Positions 1 to 9,401 of a stretch of DNA of 36,398 nucleotides are shown one piece after another. Numbering within the stretch: the stretch's first letter is position 1; every line of letters starts with the position of its first letter. The DNA comes from Emmonsiellopsis sp. PD_33 (lineage: Eukaryota; Ascomycota; Eurotiomycetes; Onygenales; Ajellomycetaceae), in contig JANTQF010000349.1 of NCBI GenBank assembly GCA_032988165.1, positions 1 through 36,398 on the forward strand. The letters run 5' to 3'. The notes under the pieces are model-generated. The model made no database searches, was not told where the DNA came from, and saw only the letters and a program-made list of their open reading frames with translations. The translations under genes and the position numbers were made by a program.

Positions 1-1166
1 ACCCCCGCCCCCCCCCCCCCCTCACCCCCCGCCAGACCCTGATACTCCGTCTCCCGAGCGGGCGTCAGCTGTGAGCCGCCCGGGCGGGTGGGGACCGGGG
101 CGGGCGTGGGGGCGTGGCGGCCGGGGGCGAGGCGGAGGGGGGGGGAGGGGGGGGGGGGGGGGGGGGTGGGGGGGGGGGTGGGGGGGGGTGGGGGGGGGGG
201 GGGTGGGGGGTGTGGGTGTTGGTCTGCGGTGTCGGGTTTTTGGCGTTTGGGTGAGGGGGCGGAGGTGGTTGAGTCAGGGGCGGATGTAGGTGCGGGCGCG
301 GGCGCGGGTGCGGGGGAAGGTGAGAGTTTTCGCTTTTGGCCGTGTGGTTCTGTAGATTGTGGTGGTTGCGCTGTGGTGTTTTCTGCTTCTTTGGATTGTT
401 CTTCCGATGTTTCGGCCACGGGGGCAGACGCAGACGCAGACGCAGGTTCAGGTTCAGGGGCAGACGCCGACGTAGAAACCGACGTATCCACCACCGCCTT
501 CTCCTTCTTCAGCATCTTCTCCGCAACCGACTTCTCATTACTACCCGCCTCCTCCGTCGGCCACACATAATCATGCGTGCCCCCCTCATACCACTCAAGA
601 ATCTCCAAATTCGACACCTCAACCGGCCTCTTCAGAATCTCCACAGGCGGCTCAATCCCCTCCCGCGCATACTCATACAGCTTCTTCCCCTGCACCTTCA
701 GCGCGGAAAAGATCGACGGCCGCTGCATAATCTTGCCCCGAAACGCCTTCAGCGCCTCCTCCACCTTCTCCCGCGTAACATGCTCGTACGGCGCCCGACT
801 AACCACTTTCCCCACGCGGTCGTACGAATCCGTCGCGACGCCAAATAACACCACCGCCTCGTACGTCTTGGTGCATGCGAGGAAGCTGTTTAGATCCTTG
901 GTGCCCTTGCCCACGCCGGCGATCAGCACGCCTGTTGCCATGGGGTCGAGCGTGCCGCCGTGGCCGATCTTGACTTCGAGCCGCTTGTCGCGGCGGCGGC
1001 GGGATTGGAATTTGCTTTCAGCGCGGCGTCGGGTGCGCTCAGCGTCGATCCAGGGCTGGAAGAAGCGGGAGGGGGTGAATTTCTTTTGGAGGTCGCGGAG
1101 GACGTCGGCGGAGGTTATGCCGGGGGGTTTGTGGACGGCTGCGGTGGGTGTGAGTGATTTTGTCAT
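1..1166 (-). CDS. pus4: tRNA pseudouridine synthase Pus4/TruB family, 5' part (partial)
   Basis: Begins MTKSLTPTAAVHKPPG and stays open to the left edge, so the C-terminal part is missing. The stretch HGGTLDPMATGVLI is the TruB/Pus4 active-site loop, whose Asp (GGTLDP) is the catalytic residue of the family. KTYEAVVLFGVATDSYDR and the following KRPVEVSNLEILEWYEGG are further TruB landmarks. The family makes pseudouridine-55 in the T-loop of tRNA; yeast Pus4 serves nuclear and mitochondrial tRNAs. After about residue 190 the protein enters a low-complexity insert rich in Ala, Pro, Ser and Glu with KR-rich patches, then a poly-Pro run from the G-homopolymers at about 130-215, and near the edge a Gly run. 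A GTGAGG near base 20 of the minus strand could be an intron donor. The start ATG (1164-1166) overlaps an upstream ORF stop. Confidence 0.88.
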   Translation of the reverse strand, partial: MTKSLTPTAAVHKPPGITSADVLRDLQKKFTPSRFFQPWIDAERTRRRAESKFQSRRRRDKRLEVKIGHGGTLDPMATGVLIAGVGKGTKDLNSFLACTKTYEAVVLFGVATDSYDRVGKVVSRAPYEHVTREKVEEALKAFRGKIMQRPSIFSALKVQGKKLYEYAREGIEPPVEILKRPVEVSNLEILEWYEGGTHDYVWPTEEAGSNEKSVAEKMLKKEKAVVDTSVSTSASAPEPEPASASASAPVAETSEEQSKEAENTTAQPPQSTEPHGQKRKLSPSPAPAPAPAPTSAPDSTTSAPSPKRQKPDTADQHPHPPPPPPPPPPTPPPTPPPPPPSPPLRLAPGRHAPTPAPVPTRPGGSQLTPARETEYQGLAGGEGGGGAG

Positions 1167-1267
1167 TTTAAGGATTGCGGGGAGCGGGACTGACCGAAGA
1201 CGCCTTCCATGTTCCGTACTTGAGACATGATGACTGGGAAATCTCTCGTTCGGAAGCGAAAGCCCAT
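1163..1267 (-). other. Upstream ORF in the pus4 leader, stop overlaps the pus4 start
   Basis: Three in-frame ATGs (at 1267, 1228 and 1210 on the minus strand) open a reading frame of up to 34 codons. It ends with TGA at 1165-1163. That TGA overlaps the pus4 ATG as ATGA. The arrangement is directly visible. A role in translational control (reinitiation) is inference, and the uORF only matters if the transcript starts upstream of 1210. Confidence 0.5.
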
Positions 1268-1499
1268 GGGGGTGGAGGGGGGGGAGATGGGTGATGCGGA
1301 GTTGATGAGAGCGGGCGGGGAGAACTTCGACGGGGGAGGGGTGGTCGAAGTTGTAAGTGGTGGTTTGCGCAGGGCTTCAGTAGCTGACCATAACTTTAAG
1401 ATTTGCACAAGTTGGTAAATGAATCAATTGGCTGCTCGTGGGGTGGTTCGGGGAGATATTTTCTTGAAATCTTGCGGCGAAGCTGCGATAAATACATAT

Positions 1500-1640
1500 T
1501 GTATCCGCAGTACCGTAACTTACGTACCACCCGCGCATCTTCGGTGTCCGGACCATACGGTATCGGTATGCCGAGATACGCCACAGCGGGACGGTAAGAT
1601 ACGGTATCAGAGAGCCGCCTTCCACGCAAATGCAATACGG
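1500..1640. promoter_or_regulatory. Cluster of TACGGTA/TACCGTA words between pus4 and the RFTS gene
   Basis: Within about 120 bases of the divergent pus4/RFTS intergenic region there are TACCGTA (1511-1517), ATACGGTAT (1555-1563), a nearby TCGGTATGCCG, ACGGTAA (1591-1597), GATACGGTATC (1598-1608, arms GATAC/GTATC) and further TACGG words near 1633. Related words recur upstream of sfaD. No known factor can be named from the sequence. Confidence 0.4.
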
Positions 1641-1763
1641 CTCAATACGATGTTTACAGCTCCCACTTCTCTGCTTCTACCTCATCCCCAATGCTTCTTT
1701 TCTCCATCTGCGCTCTCTTGCCTTTCTGCTGCTCATCCAGGCCATCATGCTGCTTCTGGAGAC

Positions 1764-3720
1764 ATGACCACGCGAATCGAGAATGTCCTGGCTGCTAGAG
1801 ACCCTTCCCTCACCGACGAGAACGACTGGGAAGAGTTCGCCTTAACCGACGTCAAGGTGCTTGTGCCTGGCAAGGCGCGGTACGCGAACGTCCTCTCCGC
1901 ATCCACCGAGAGTCCAGTATGTGTCACCGGCCAGCTGGAGATTGTCGAAGAGGAGCAGGAGTCGCTTGGTATGTTCTGATTTCCGAGGGGTCTGCGTTGG
2001 TGATAGATGAGGATTGAATTGGCCGCTAACTATATGTCTTCCTATCCAACAGTTCTGGATGACGACTACCGAAGCAAACGAGTTCTTATCGAGAATGTCA
2101 CGCACTACGCATATGGCCAGCATGAAGATGGCCAGATCGGGGTGTGGGTTGCGGGCTCTGCGGGCTGGTTCTCCATCACGCCCGCCAAGGGCTATAAACC
2201 GATGTTCAATGAGATTGTAGAAGCTATTGATCTCCTTTACTTCCTTGCGGATAAGCACCAAAATACCGGCCGTCGGAGCAAGAAGTGGAATCCGAAGATT
2301 GATTATCTCCTTGATGAGGTGGGTGTTGGCTTTTGCAGTTGAAGTTATCTGTTGGATGTATATAGGCTAACCTTGTCTATGTAGTATACGAGACACACAA
2401 ACGGAGCGTGCGAGGATGCGGAAGATGCGGCTGAGGTATTCTACAAACATCATGAGTTTCTTATCAAGCAGATGGTTAGGGGTCGGGAGAATGTGGATTG
2501 GGCTACGACTCCGCTTTATGCTCATTTACGGGAGCTATATCCGGTATGGCAGCTTGAATCCCGAGTCACCCTTCTAATGTCTAACCCCCGTCTTCTAGGA
2601 GGTATTCGAGCACGCTGAGCAATCTGCGCAAGGAACCGAAGATGAGAGTGAATCGGAAGAAGAATCCGACGAATCACTAGATACCCCGCATGAGGGAAAG
2701 GCACAGGCGGACACGATATTCGAGACCATTTTGGACATGAAAGAATCAGGGTTATTATCTAAACGACGCCTTAATGTGGCGGCCGTGGGGGAAACACTTC
2801 TGAAACGATACGAAATGGACTCACTGGATTATGCCTTGGATTTGATTCGTGCAAGGGCCGGCCTTCTTCTCGAGATGATGGACAACGCACGAACTCCGAC
2901 CTTTGATTGGTCGACGAAAGCGATCTATAGAGAGTTAAAAGGCATGGAAAGTCATGAAATCATACAAGATATCAGTGCTACCCCGCTGCATCCAAGAGCA
3001 CCGAAGGAGGATAGTTCTTCTGCCGAAGACGAAGATGAGGACGAGGACGATGACGAAATCCCGATTCCAAAAGGGCGCAGACGAAGGGTACGGAAATCGT
3101 TGCTTCGACCAAAGATGAGCTCGGTTTCAGCTAAAAGGGCCGGTAAACGAAACCAACAGGCGGATGTTGAAAACACAGATTCAGACGAAGAGATAGAGGA
3201 GCCTCTATTAGCTGAGGACACACCGTCCAAGGTTCGTGGACACCGGTTGGTCCACGATCCGCTGTCCACCAAGGTGAACGAGAGCACGCGCTCCATTATA
3301 TCCGGATCAGACGGCGCTTCCGTGAGGAAAACCCCAATGCAGGAGATATTCGACAGCATTATGTCATCCAATCCGACCAACAACAGCAGCAGCAACAAAA
3401 TTCACACCGCAGAGCCACCCGCTAATATCGATCTACCTCCAGACAGTTGGGTTTGCTCCGTTCAAGGGTGTGGGAAGGTGATTTACAAGGCTAGTTCGAA
3501 ACGGTCAAAGGAAGCCATTCTTGACCATTCACTCGTCCATGCCGAAGATACCCAAACCAAGCTGAATCTGGTTTTTGCGGAACAGAAACATAATGTTAAT
3601 GTGTCCGTTAGTCATCTTGTCAGCCGGATCAGGGATTTCGCTGCTCATCAAGAATCAAACGGTGATGGAACTGCTGAGCTGGATATCGGCAGCTCATCTC
3701 CGAAGCGGGTCAAGCTATGA
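1764..3720 (+). CDS. RFTS (DNMT1 replication-foci) domain protein, Raf2-like, with C-terminal zinc finger
   Basis: Four exons: 1764-1968, 2053-2318, 2385-2543, 2599-3720; 583 aa. Introns have good donors (GTATGT, GTGGGT, GTATGG) and CTAAC branch sites. Residues about 15-180 match the replication-foci targeting sequence fold (WEEFALTDVKVLVPG, SLVLDDDYRSKRVLIENV, IGVWVAGSAGWFSI, YKPMFNEIVEAIDLLYFL). A long acidic and basic disordered middle follows (Asp/Glu run near residues 353-363, then RGRRRR-type patches). A C2H2-like finger sits near the end: Cys496, Cys501, His520, His524. An RFTS domain without a methyltransferase domain plus a C-terminal zinc finger is the layout of S. pombe Raf2, a subunit of the Clr4 H3K9 methyltransferase complex; that function here is inference from domain order. 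An upstream in-frame ATG at 1650 exists, but MTTRIENV gives the better start. Confidence 0.85.
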
Positions 3721-4555
3721 ATCAAGCTATCCCTGCTGAGTTGGACACAAATTACGTCCAATTCGATCGAAAATAATCGAAAATAATCGGGATGAGATGT
3801 TCGACATGGCGAACCGAACCCGAACACAAATACTTCCACGAGTGATAATCTCCCCGCCCTGAAGAGAATGGGTTTATCAAGGGATATCAGGAAGGAAGAA
3901 TGGGAATGGGAATGGTCACAGCTTTTCACCCCGCCAGCCCAGTTGTAGCTCCGATTCTTTTGATAGACTGTTACCATCGAGCGCTCCGTCTTATGCGCTA
4001 GGATCCATTCTCAGTTTCATGGCATGGCACGCACAAGGCAGGTCACTCCGGCGCCTCCTGGCGCCAAATTTTCTCACGGATTCCGCCCGGAGAGGATTGT
4101 TCAGTCAGAGGCTGTTTTACTGGCCTCTAATAAATGTCCCATACGTCTGGGTTTCGTTGAACTTATATTTTAGTTTCGCCCTGTCGTTTTGTGTATATAT
4201 AAATGATGAGGTGAAATGATATTTAATGAAGTTATGTTAACCTCTATGTTCCCACACATTATAATAACTATGATAGAAAGGGGCCAAGTCAGGGCACCCG
4301 GCTAGATCACCTTCATTCAGCACATCTGGAGGATAATTATTGAAGCCATATTTAGAAAGGATCGAATGGATGTTTTTGTAGTTGCAGCATTCGCATGATA
4401 TTAATCTACAAGCCAGGGGTAGAATGCTGGGCATACACACACATAGGACAAAAAAACATAAACAGAAGAACCCCAACACCACAGTAGAAGAAAGACAATA
4501 AAAAAAAGCCATCAAAAAAATTTATTTTCCCCTGAGACCCATTTTAAATTCTCAA
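3721..4555. other. Intergenic region between convergent genes
   Basis: Separates the convergent RFTS and ebp2 stop codons. It must hold both 3' UTRs. A short tandem of CGAAAATAAT occurs at about 3766-3788. The 3' half is AT-rich. The short ORFs show no recognisable motif. Confidence 0.7.
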
Positions 4556-5807
4556 TCAACCCCTCCTCGCTACTCTCTTACTCTTCCCTGGCCGGGGCGC
4601 ACCCCCCTTCTTGCTGCCCCCCTTCATCTTACTAACAGAGAACCCGCGCATATCACCGCTGGACACGGCATCCCCGCTCTTCGAGAACCGTTTTTTACCA
4701 CCAAAGCCGAACTTCTGATCCTTCTTCTGTCGCTTATTCTGTCCACCGGGTCCGTCACGGCGACGCTGCTTGTTAGCGCCATCGGATTTGCCGGCGTCTT
4801 CGAGGGCGACATCGAAGAGGTCGGATTCTTCGGTTGGGCCGCCTTCACCGGTTCTGCGTTCTGTTAAGAGGGAGGGGCTCAGGTTAGTTAAAATGTAATT
4901 TGGTGTAAATGATCCAGGCGGATAGGGGCAATATAACATACTCCTCTTCAAGCTGTTAATCTTGTCCAACGTCTCTCTCTTCTCCTTCTGCCTCTGCTGC
5001 AATTTGGCAACCTGCACCTGTTTCCCAAACTTCTTCAGATCGCGCTGCTTCCGGGCCTCCGCGCTGGCCTTCTTCGCCGCCGCCTCGTCATACAACTTCT
5101 TCTTCACTTTACCCATGTGCTCGTCGGACTTGACCATCTCGGCGAAATAATCCGTCGGCCGCGAGAAGGGGATTCCTTCCTTCTTCAGCAGGTCTCGGGC
5201 CGATTTGGCGGCCGAGGCGCAGACGGTATAGAAGGCCAATTCGCGGGTGAGGTCGTCGTTGGGGTCGGGGACGTCTACGGGCTCCGTGGATGTGAGGGAT
5301 TGGTGTTCTGAGAAGGGGGTTTGCGGGGTGAGGAAGGATATGCGCTTGAGCGCGGAGAGGATGGCGGTGGAGTTGTTGATGGTGAGGCGTTGGTGGGGGA
5401 CTACATCGGCGGCGTCTTCCTCAGAGAGCTCGGAGAGTGGGATGTCTTCGTCGTCCTCTTCCTCGTCCTCGTCTTCATCTTCCTCCTCTCCTTCTCCTTC
5501 TCCTTCTTCCTCTTGATCCTCTTCATTGTCTATCTCGTCCTGCTGCTCCTTGTCTTCCGCCAGTTTTGCTTCCGATAGAGTGGGCTCCTGTAGCAATTGG
5601 ATGTTAGTAGATGTAAAAAGTATAATCCCAACCTGCGCAGGTAGTACGTACGGTCTGCGTTTTTACCTCCTCATCGCCATCCTCGGTGTCTGCGGCCGTT
5701 GATCTCTTCCGCTTCTCCGCCGCCTTTTGCATTTTTCGCTGGCGTTCCTTTTCATAGTCGCGTCCCTTGTGGGAGTCTAAGGCTGACAGTAGCCCCTTCT
5801 TCGGCAT
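4556..5807 (-). CDS. ebp2: rRNA-processing protein Ebp2
   Basis: Three exons on the minus strand: 5652-5807, 4942-5587, 4556-4860; 368 aa. The N-terminus (MPKKGLLSALDSHKGRDY) and the C-terminal block (EESDLFDVALEDAG, FGFGGKKRFSKSGDAVSSGD, MRGFSVSKMKG) are the conserved Ebp2 signatures. Between them lie a long Asp/Glu run (about residues 66-105) and a Lys/Arg-rich coiled-coil stretch (KKKLYDEAAAKKASAEARKQ and on). Ebp2 is a nucleolar factor for 27S pre-rRNA processing and 60S subunit assembly. Intron 1 (5588-5651) uses GTACGT/CTACAG. Intron 2 (4861-4941) uses GTATGT/TTAACAG and rejoins SLKR to KRRTGEGG in frame. An earlier GTAAAA donor for intron 1 would remove four residues (VKTQ region) and cannot be excluded. 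Confidence 0.93.
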
Positions 5808-8800
5808 GGCGAATTATGATAACACAGCGTCGAGGGGAAAATACAAGCGTGGAATCAAAACGAGCTTTTCAAAGCTGCGGATATAAAATCTAAATTGAGC
5901 TTTGGGGCAGAATTTTTGGAATCACGCTAGTCTGCAAGTGGTTAGTGCATAGATCTGGGAAGGTTTTAGCGCCTTACCTAATATAGACAAGCGTGTTTGT
6001 TATCTAGCTTATCGCCACGTGACCCATCCTCTTTGGGCGATCTCTCCCCTTTTCATCTCAATTTCTCAATCTCAAGACTTCAACAACATTGAACATTGCA
6101 CCATCTCGTGTTGGCCTTTGGACCTCACAAACTGTTTTACCCATCATGTGAAGTGTCAAGCGGGGTCGGAGCGGCCGGCTTCGTCCCAAGAAATACAGAT
6201 TGTGCATATCATCTATCAACCAACCGAGTGGCATATGCACTGTGCGATATCACTGGCAACCAACCCATTGACAGGCGGCCTCGTCACAAATACGACCGCC
6301 GAGATTCGTGCTATCCATTGAGCTCTCCCCGTCTTGCTCTTTGTCGTCAATTCGTTTTCCCTTTGACTGATTTTCTTTGATCGATGCCCAAGATTCCAAA
6401 CTTCGCGGACAAGGCGCCTTTTTCTTCACATGCGAGACACGCCTGTCCAGACTGGCGGGACACCCCTATCAAAGTCATTGTGTGTGGGAGCATTACCCCC
6501 ACTCGCTGCTGCAGAATGTATACTTTGTTTGGTACGGGTTGTTTCGTCCGAAGAGTTGGTTGGTTCTCTCCCAAAACTTCCCCTCAATCCATATGCGCCT
6601 GCGAAGGAAACGAAGACGTTCTGGGCATCTCTTCTCCGTTCTCCCCGATGTTATACAACCACATTCTGGGGTTCCATTCTGCCATTCCTTGGGCTTTTCT
6701 ACACCTATGTTCCACCATTGCTGGGGATACATCTATGTGTGACATGCTCACAAGTTCCTCGACAGGAGTCGACCCGCTGAAAGAATATGTCGCCAAGGCG
6801 GCCGAAGCCCCGCCTCAAATTTGGTGCCCTTTTGTGTTATGGAGACACACAAAGCTACCCCTCTATACCCCTCTATCCAACGCTGGCCTTTTTTTTCAAG
6901 AACCTTGCACCGGTCGACTCTGCTTTAACGCCCATAAGAAAAAGAAAATGTACACAGATCTACGATGAGAAAGATGACCGTTAATCAGTCCTGCCCTCAA
7001 TCATAATGTGGAAGGCACCGTGGCCACAGGATGCCCGATTCTCGATCGGAATTACCATTTATAAGAATATAGCGAATGAAATGTCTCAGCCGCAAACTCT
7101 TCTTTCGACGTCTGACACGAAACAACACAATGTGTCGTATCAAAAAATATCTGTCACCTTAGCTGCCTGACATCAGCTCCTGCTCATGAACGATGGGCGT
7201 CTTTGTTGCTAAGATCAACTATCGGTTTTGTGAAGGAAAGAATCACACATCCGGTCCTACTACCCATGGTATTGGTGGCTCCCGGCCTGCCTTTGACTTG
7301 ACCGGAACGCTCGGGTGGCGATTCCCTTCAGAATCCCAACACCTCGGCCTGCTGGAGGGCATGCTAGATGTTTGTTCTGTATGATGCCTTTGGCCGGGCC
7401 GATCCTGTTTCAAACCACTACCTGTATACTCTTGAACTTTCGATCGATACATGCTGGTGAACCACACTAGATATGGTCATCATCGGTCTCAGCATATGCG
7501 TATCATCTTCGTATACTGTTTGTCACATCCCTCCAGGAGTTTTATGCTTCATCTTACCGCCTATTATCCGGGCCATTACGAAGATGATAGCGCTATGTAG
7601 GTTTCAACCTGAGGCCTTCGAAACTGCCAGATGCTGTCTCCTGCACCGTGGTTGGTGGGTTGATCCGCCCGGCCGCGAGTCATAAGGATTCATTTTCTAC
7701 GGCTAGCTCTAGGCGATCGTGATTCAAACCCAGGCCAACTGATTGGTTGACGCCCTTAAGGTGCTATCACAGTCGCAAGAGACAAAGCAACACAGTCGAC
7801 TTCTCTATCCACATCAGTTCTCCGCGGATAAGGCCACTGACTCAGGTCAGGAACCATGAATAAGGTCTCAGACGAATTCTGCGCCAGCCGAGAGCGCCTA
7901 TTCTCAATTGACTCGTTATTCTAATGTTGGTTGGCCTCCTTTATAGATCGATGGAAAGTGGCAAGTTTGCAAAATCTGCACGCAACGTCCCTATCGCATG
8001 GCAAGGAACAAAGTTGCAAAATATCTCCGCAGTTTCTATGGTGGAATACATGGGGGTTAATTCGTGAAGCCGTAACCCAGATTAACCATGCTCGCATAAT
8101 GATCGACGTTCTATTACGCCGCCCTTAGCGGTACTAAACGTCTACCGGCCAGGCGCTACCACAGTTTGTCACTACACTTTTATTCCCGGATAAAAACTAT
8201 ACCACGTCAGGTATTTTGGGTAACTATGATGTCGGCGATGGACATGTGTTTTGTGAGGGATGAGACCCTACTCGACAATTGCAAGAGGAAGAGTACAAAC
8301 CCATGCATGCTATTTAGCGAATCCATACGAGGGTTCTACTATCGCGCATGATGGGATAAAAGCGGTACTGACTGGGTTACAGAACTACTAACAATTGAAA
8401 GAGCTTATGGATCGAGACCCTATAGGAATGGCTACACAAGATATGACACAAGATATGGTGCATGAGCCTATTTGTGTTCCCAACCTGACCCAACGTCGAA
8501 AGCTTACGATCAACCAACTAGCTTGTGAAAGAAAGACAGTGGCGGTGCGGTTGACTTGGATACTGGCATCTGCTGTACTCCCGCTGTTAGTCAAGGCGCT
8601 ACCGGTTTGATGGGAGTCGAGTCTACGGTATACTTGGAGAGCTCATTGGGCTCTTTGCCGATGCTATCAGGCACACCCCTGGAAAGCAGCCTTTATCGAC
8701 CTGAACAAAGCTCGATCGCTTTCGCTGCCCATCAAAATTAGCTTTTGCGATGTCTCGCCCACCCCTCAGGCCTGGGATGGGCTACACAAACGTATAATAG

Positions 8801-9401
8801 AGGCAACCCTATTGCAAGCTTTTGATAATGAGAACCATAATGCGGCTCACATTACATGAAAATGAATAGCGGGGTTCAAGCTCTTTGAACCAATGCCATG
8901 CAACTGAGGTCTATATCGGAGTCGATCGATTGATCTTATTCCTTGAGTAGGGGGCATAATTCACAGACCTTGAGGCTGCCAAGTGGTGGTCAACCGGCCA
9001 CTCACATCCTTCCAAGAAAACATTTATTTTTCACGGGCTATGGATTGCGATAACTTCCTTTTCCGTATATTGGATTACTTGAACCGAAAATTGTTGAAAT
9101 ACCGCTCTCTTTCTCTTCGGATTTGGCCACATGGGAAGATGCGAGGATTTGTTGGATTGCCCCCTGTATCTGTTTTCTCCGCTATTGAAAGGCGATATCA
9201 AGACGTCCAACATTGCTCTGAACGGAAGTCTCCATATCAACGATCACTTCTTTAACACAACTAGCTCCTCGCTTCGAGGCCACAAAAAGGAAGCCTCGTC
9301 CTTTATTGCCGTCACTTTCTTCCAAACTTTTCTCTACTGTTGAATATTTTGTACCCTTGTCTTTTGCCACAGTGCCCTACTCCACATATCAAATTCCCCA
9401 G
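5808..9401. other. Gene-poor 3.6 kb between ebp2 and the MFS gene
   Basis: Lies between the divergent starts of ebp2 and the transporter. The longest open frame (6384-6968 +, 194 codons) overlaps two other long frames and shows no family motif. No splice chain gives a recognisable protein. Small structures seen are a 7-base inverted repeat GGTTCAA/TTGAACC with a 5-base loop (8874-8891), the related words GGTGCTATCACAG (about 7760) and GGCGCTACCACAG (about 8151), and two AGTTTGCAAAAT-like words about 50 bases apart near 7960-8025. Promoters of both genes must be here. Otherwise nothing can be supported. Confidence 0.6.

Noticed and set aside
5880..5935. Possible ribosome-biogenesis promoter word (AATTTTTG) upstream of ebp2
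   Set aside because: It matches the known RRPE consensus only partly and no PAC element was seen near it.
6384..6968. 194-codon plus-strand ORF in the gene-poor interval
   Set aside because: Other long frames overlap it, no domain or splice support is visible, and composition alone can explain the open frames. Kept only as part of the intergenic note.
7715..7745. GATTCAAACCC resembling a tRNA B box
   Set aside because: The flanking bases do not form a T-arm or acceptor stem and no A box lies at the proper distance.
9306..9401. Upstream in-frame ATG for the MFS transporter
   Set aside because: It would add 32 residues unlike the family N-terminus. The ATG at 9402 directly precedes the conserved DPPNGG start.
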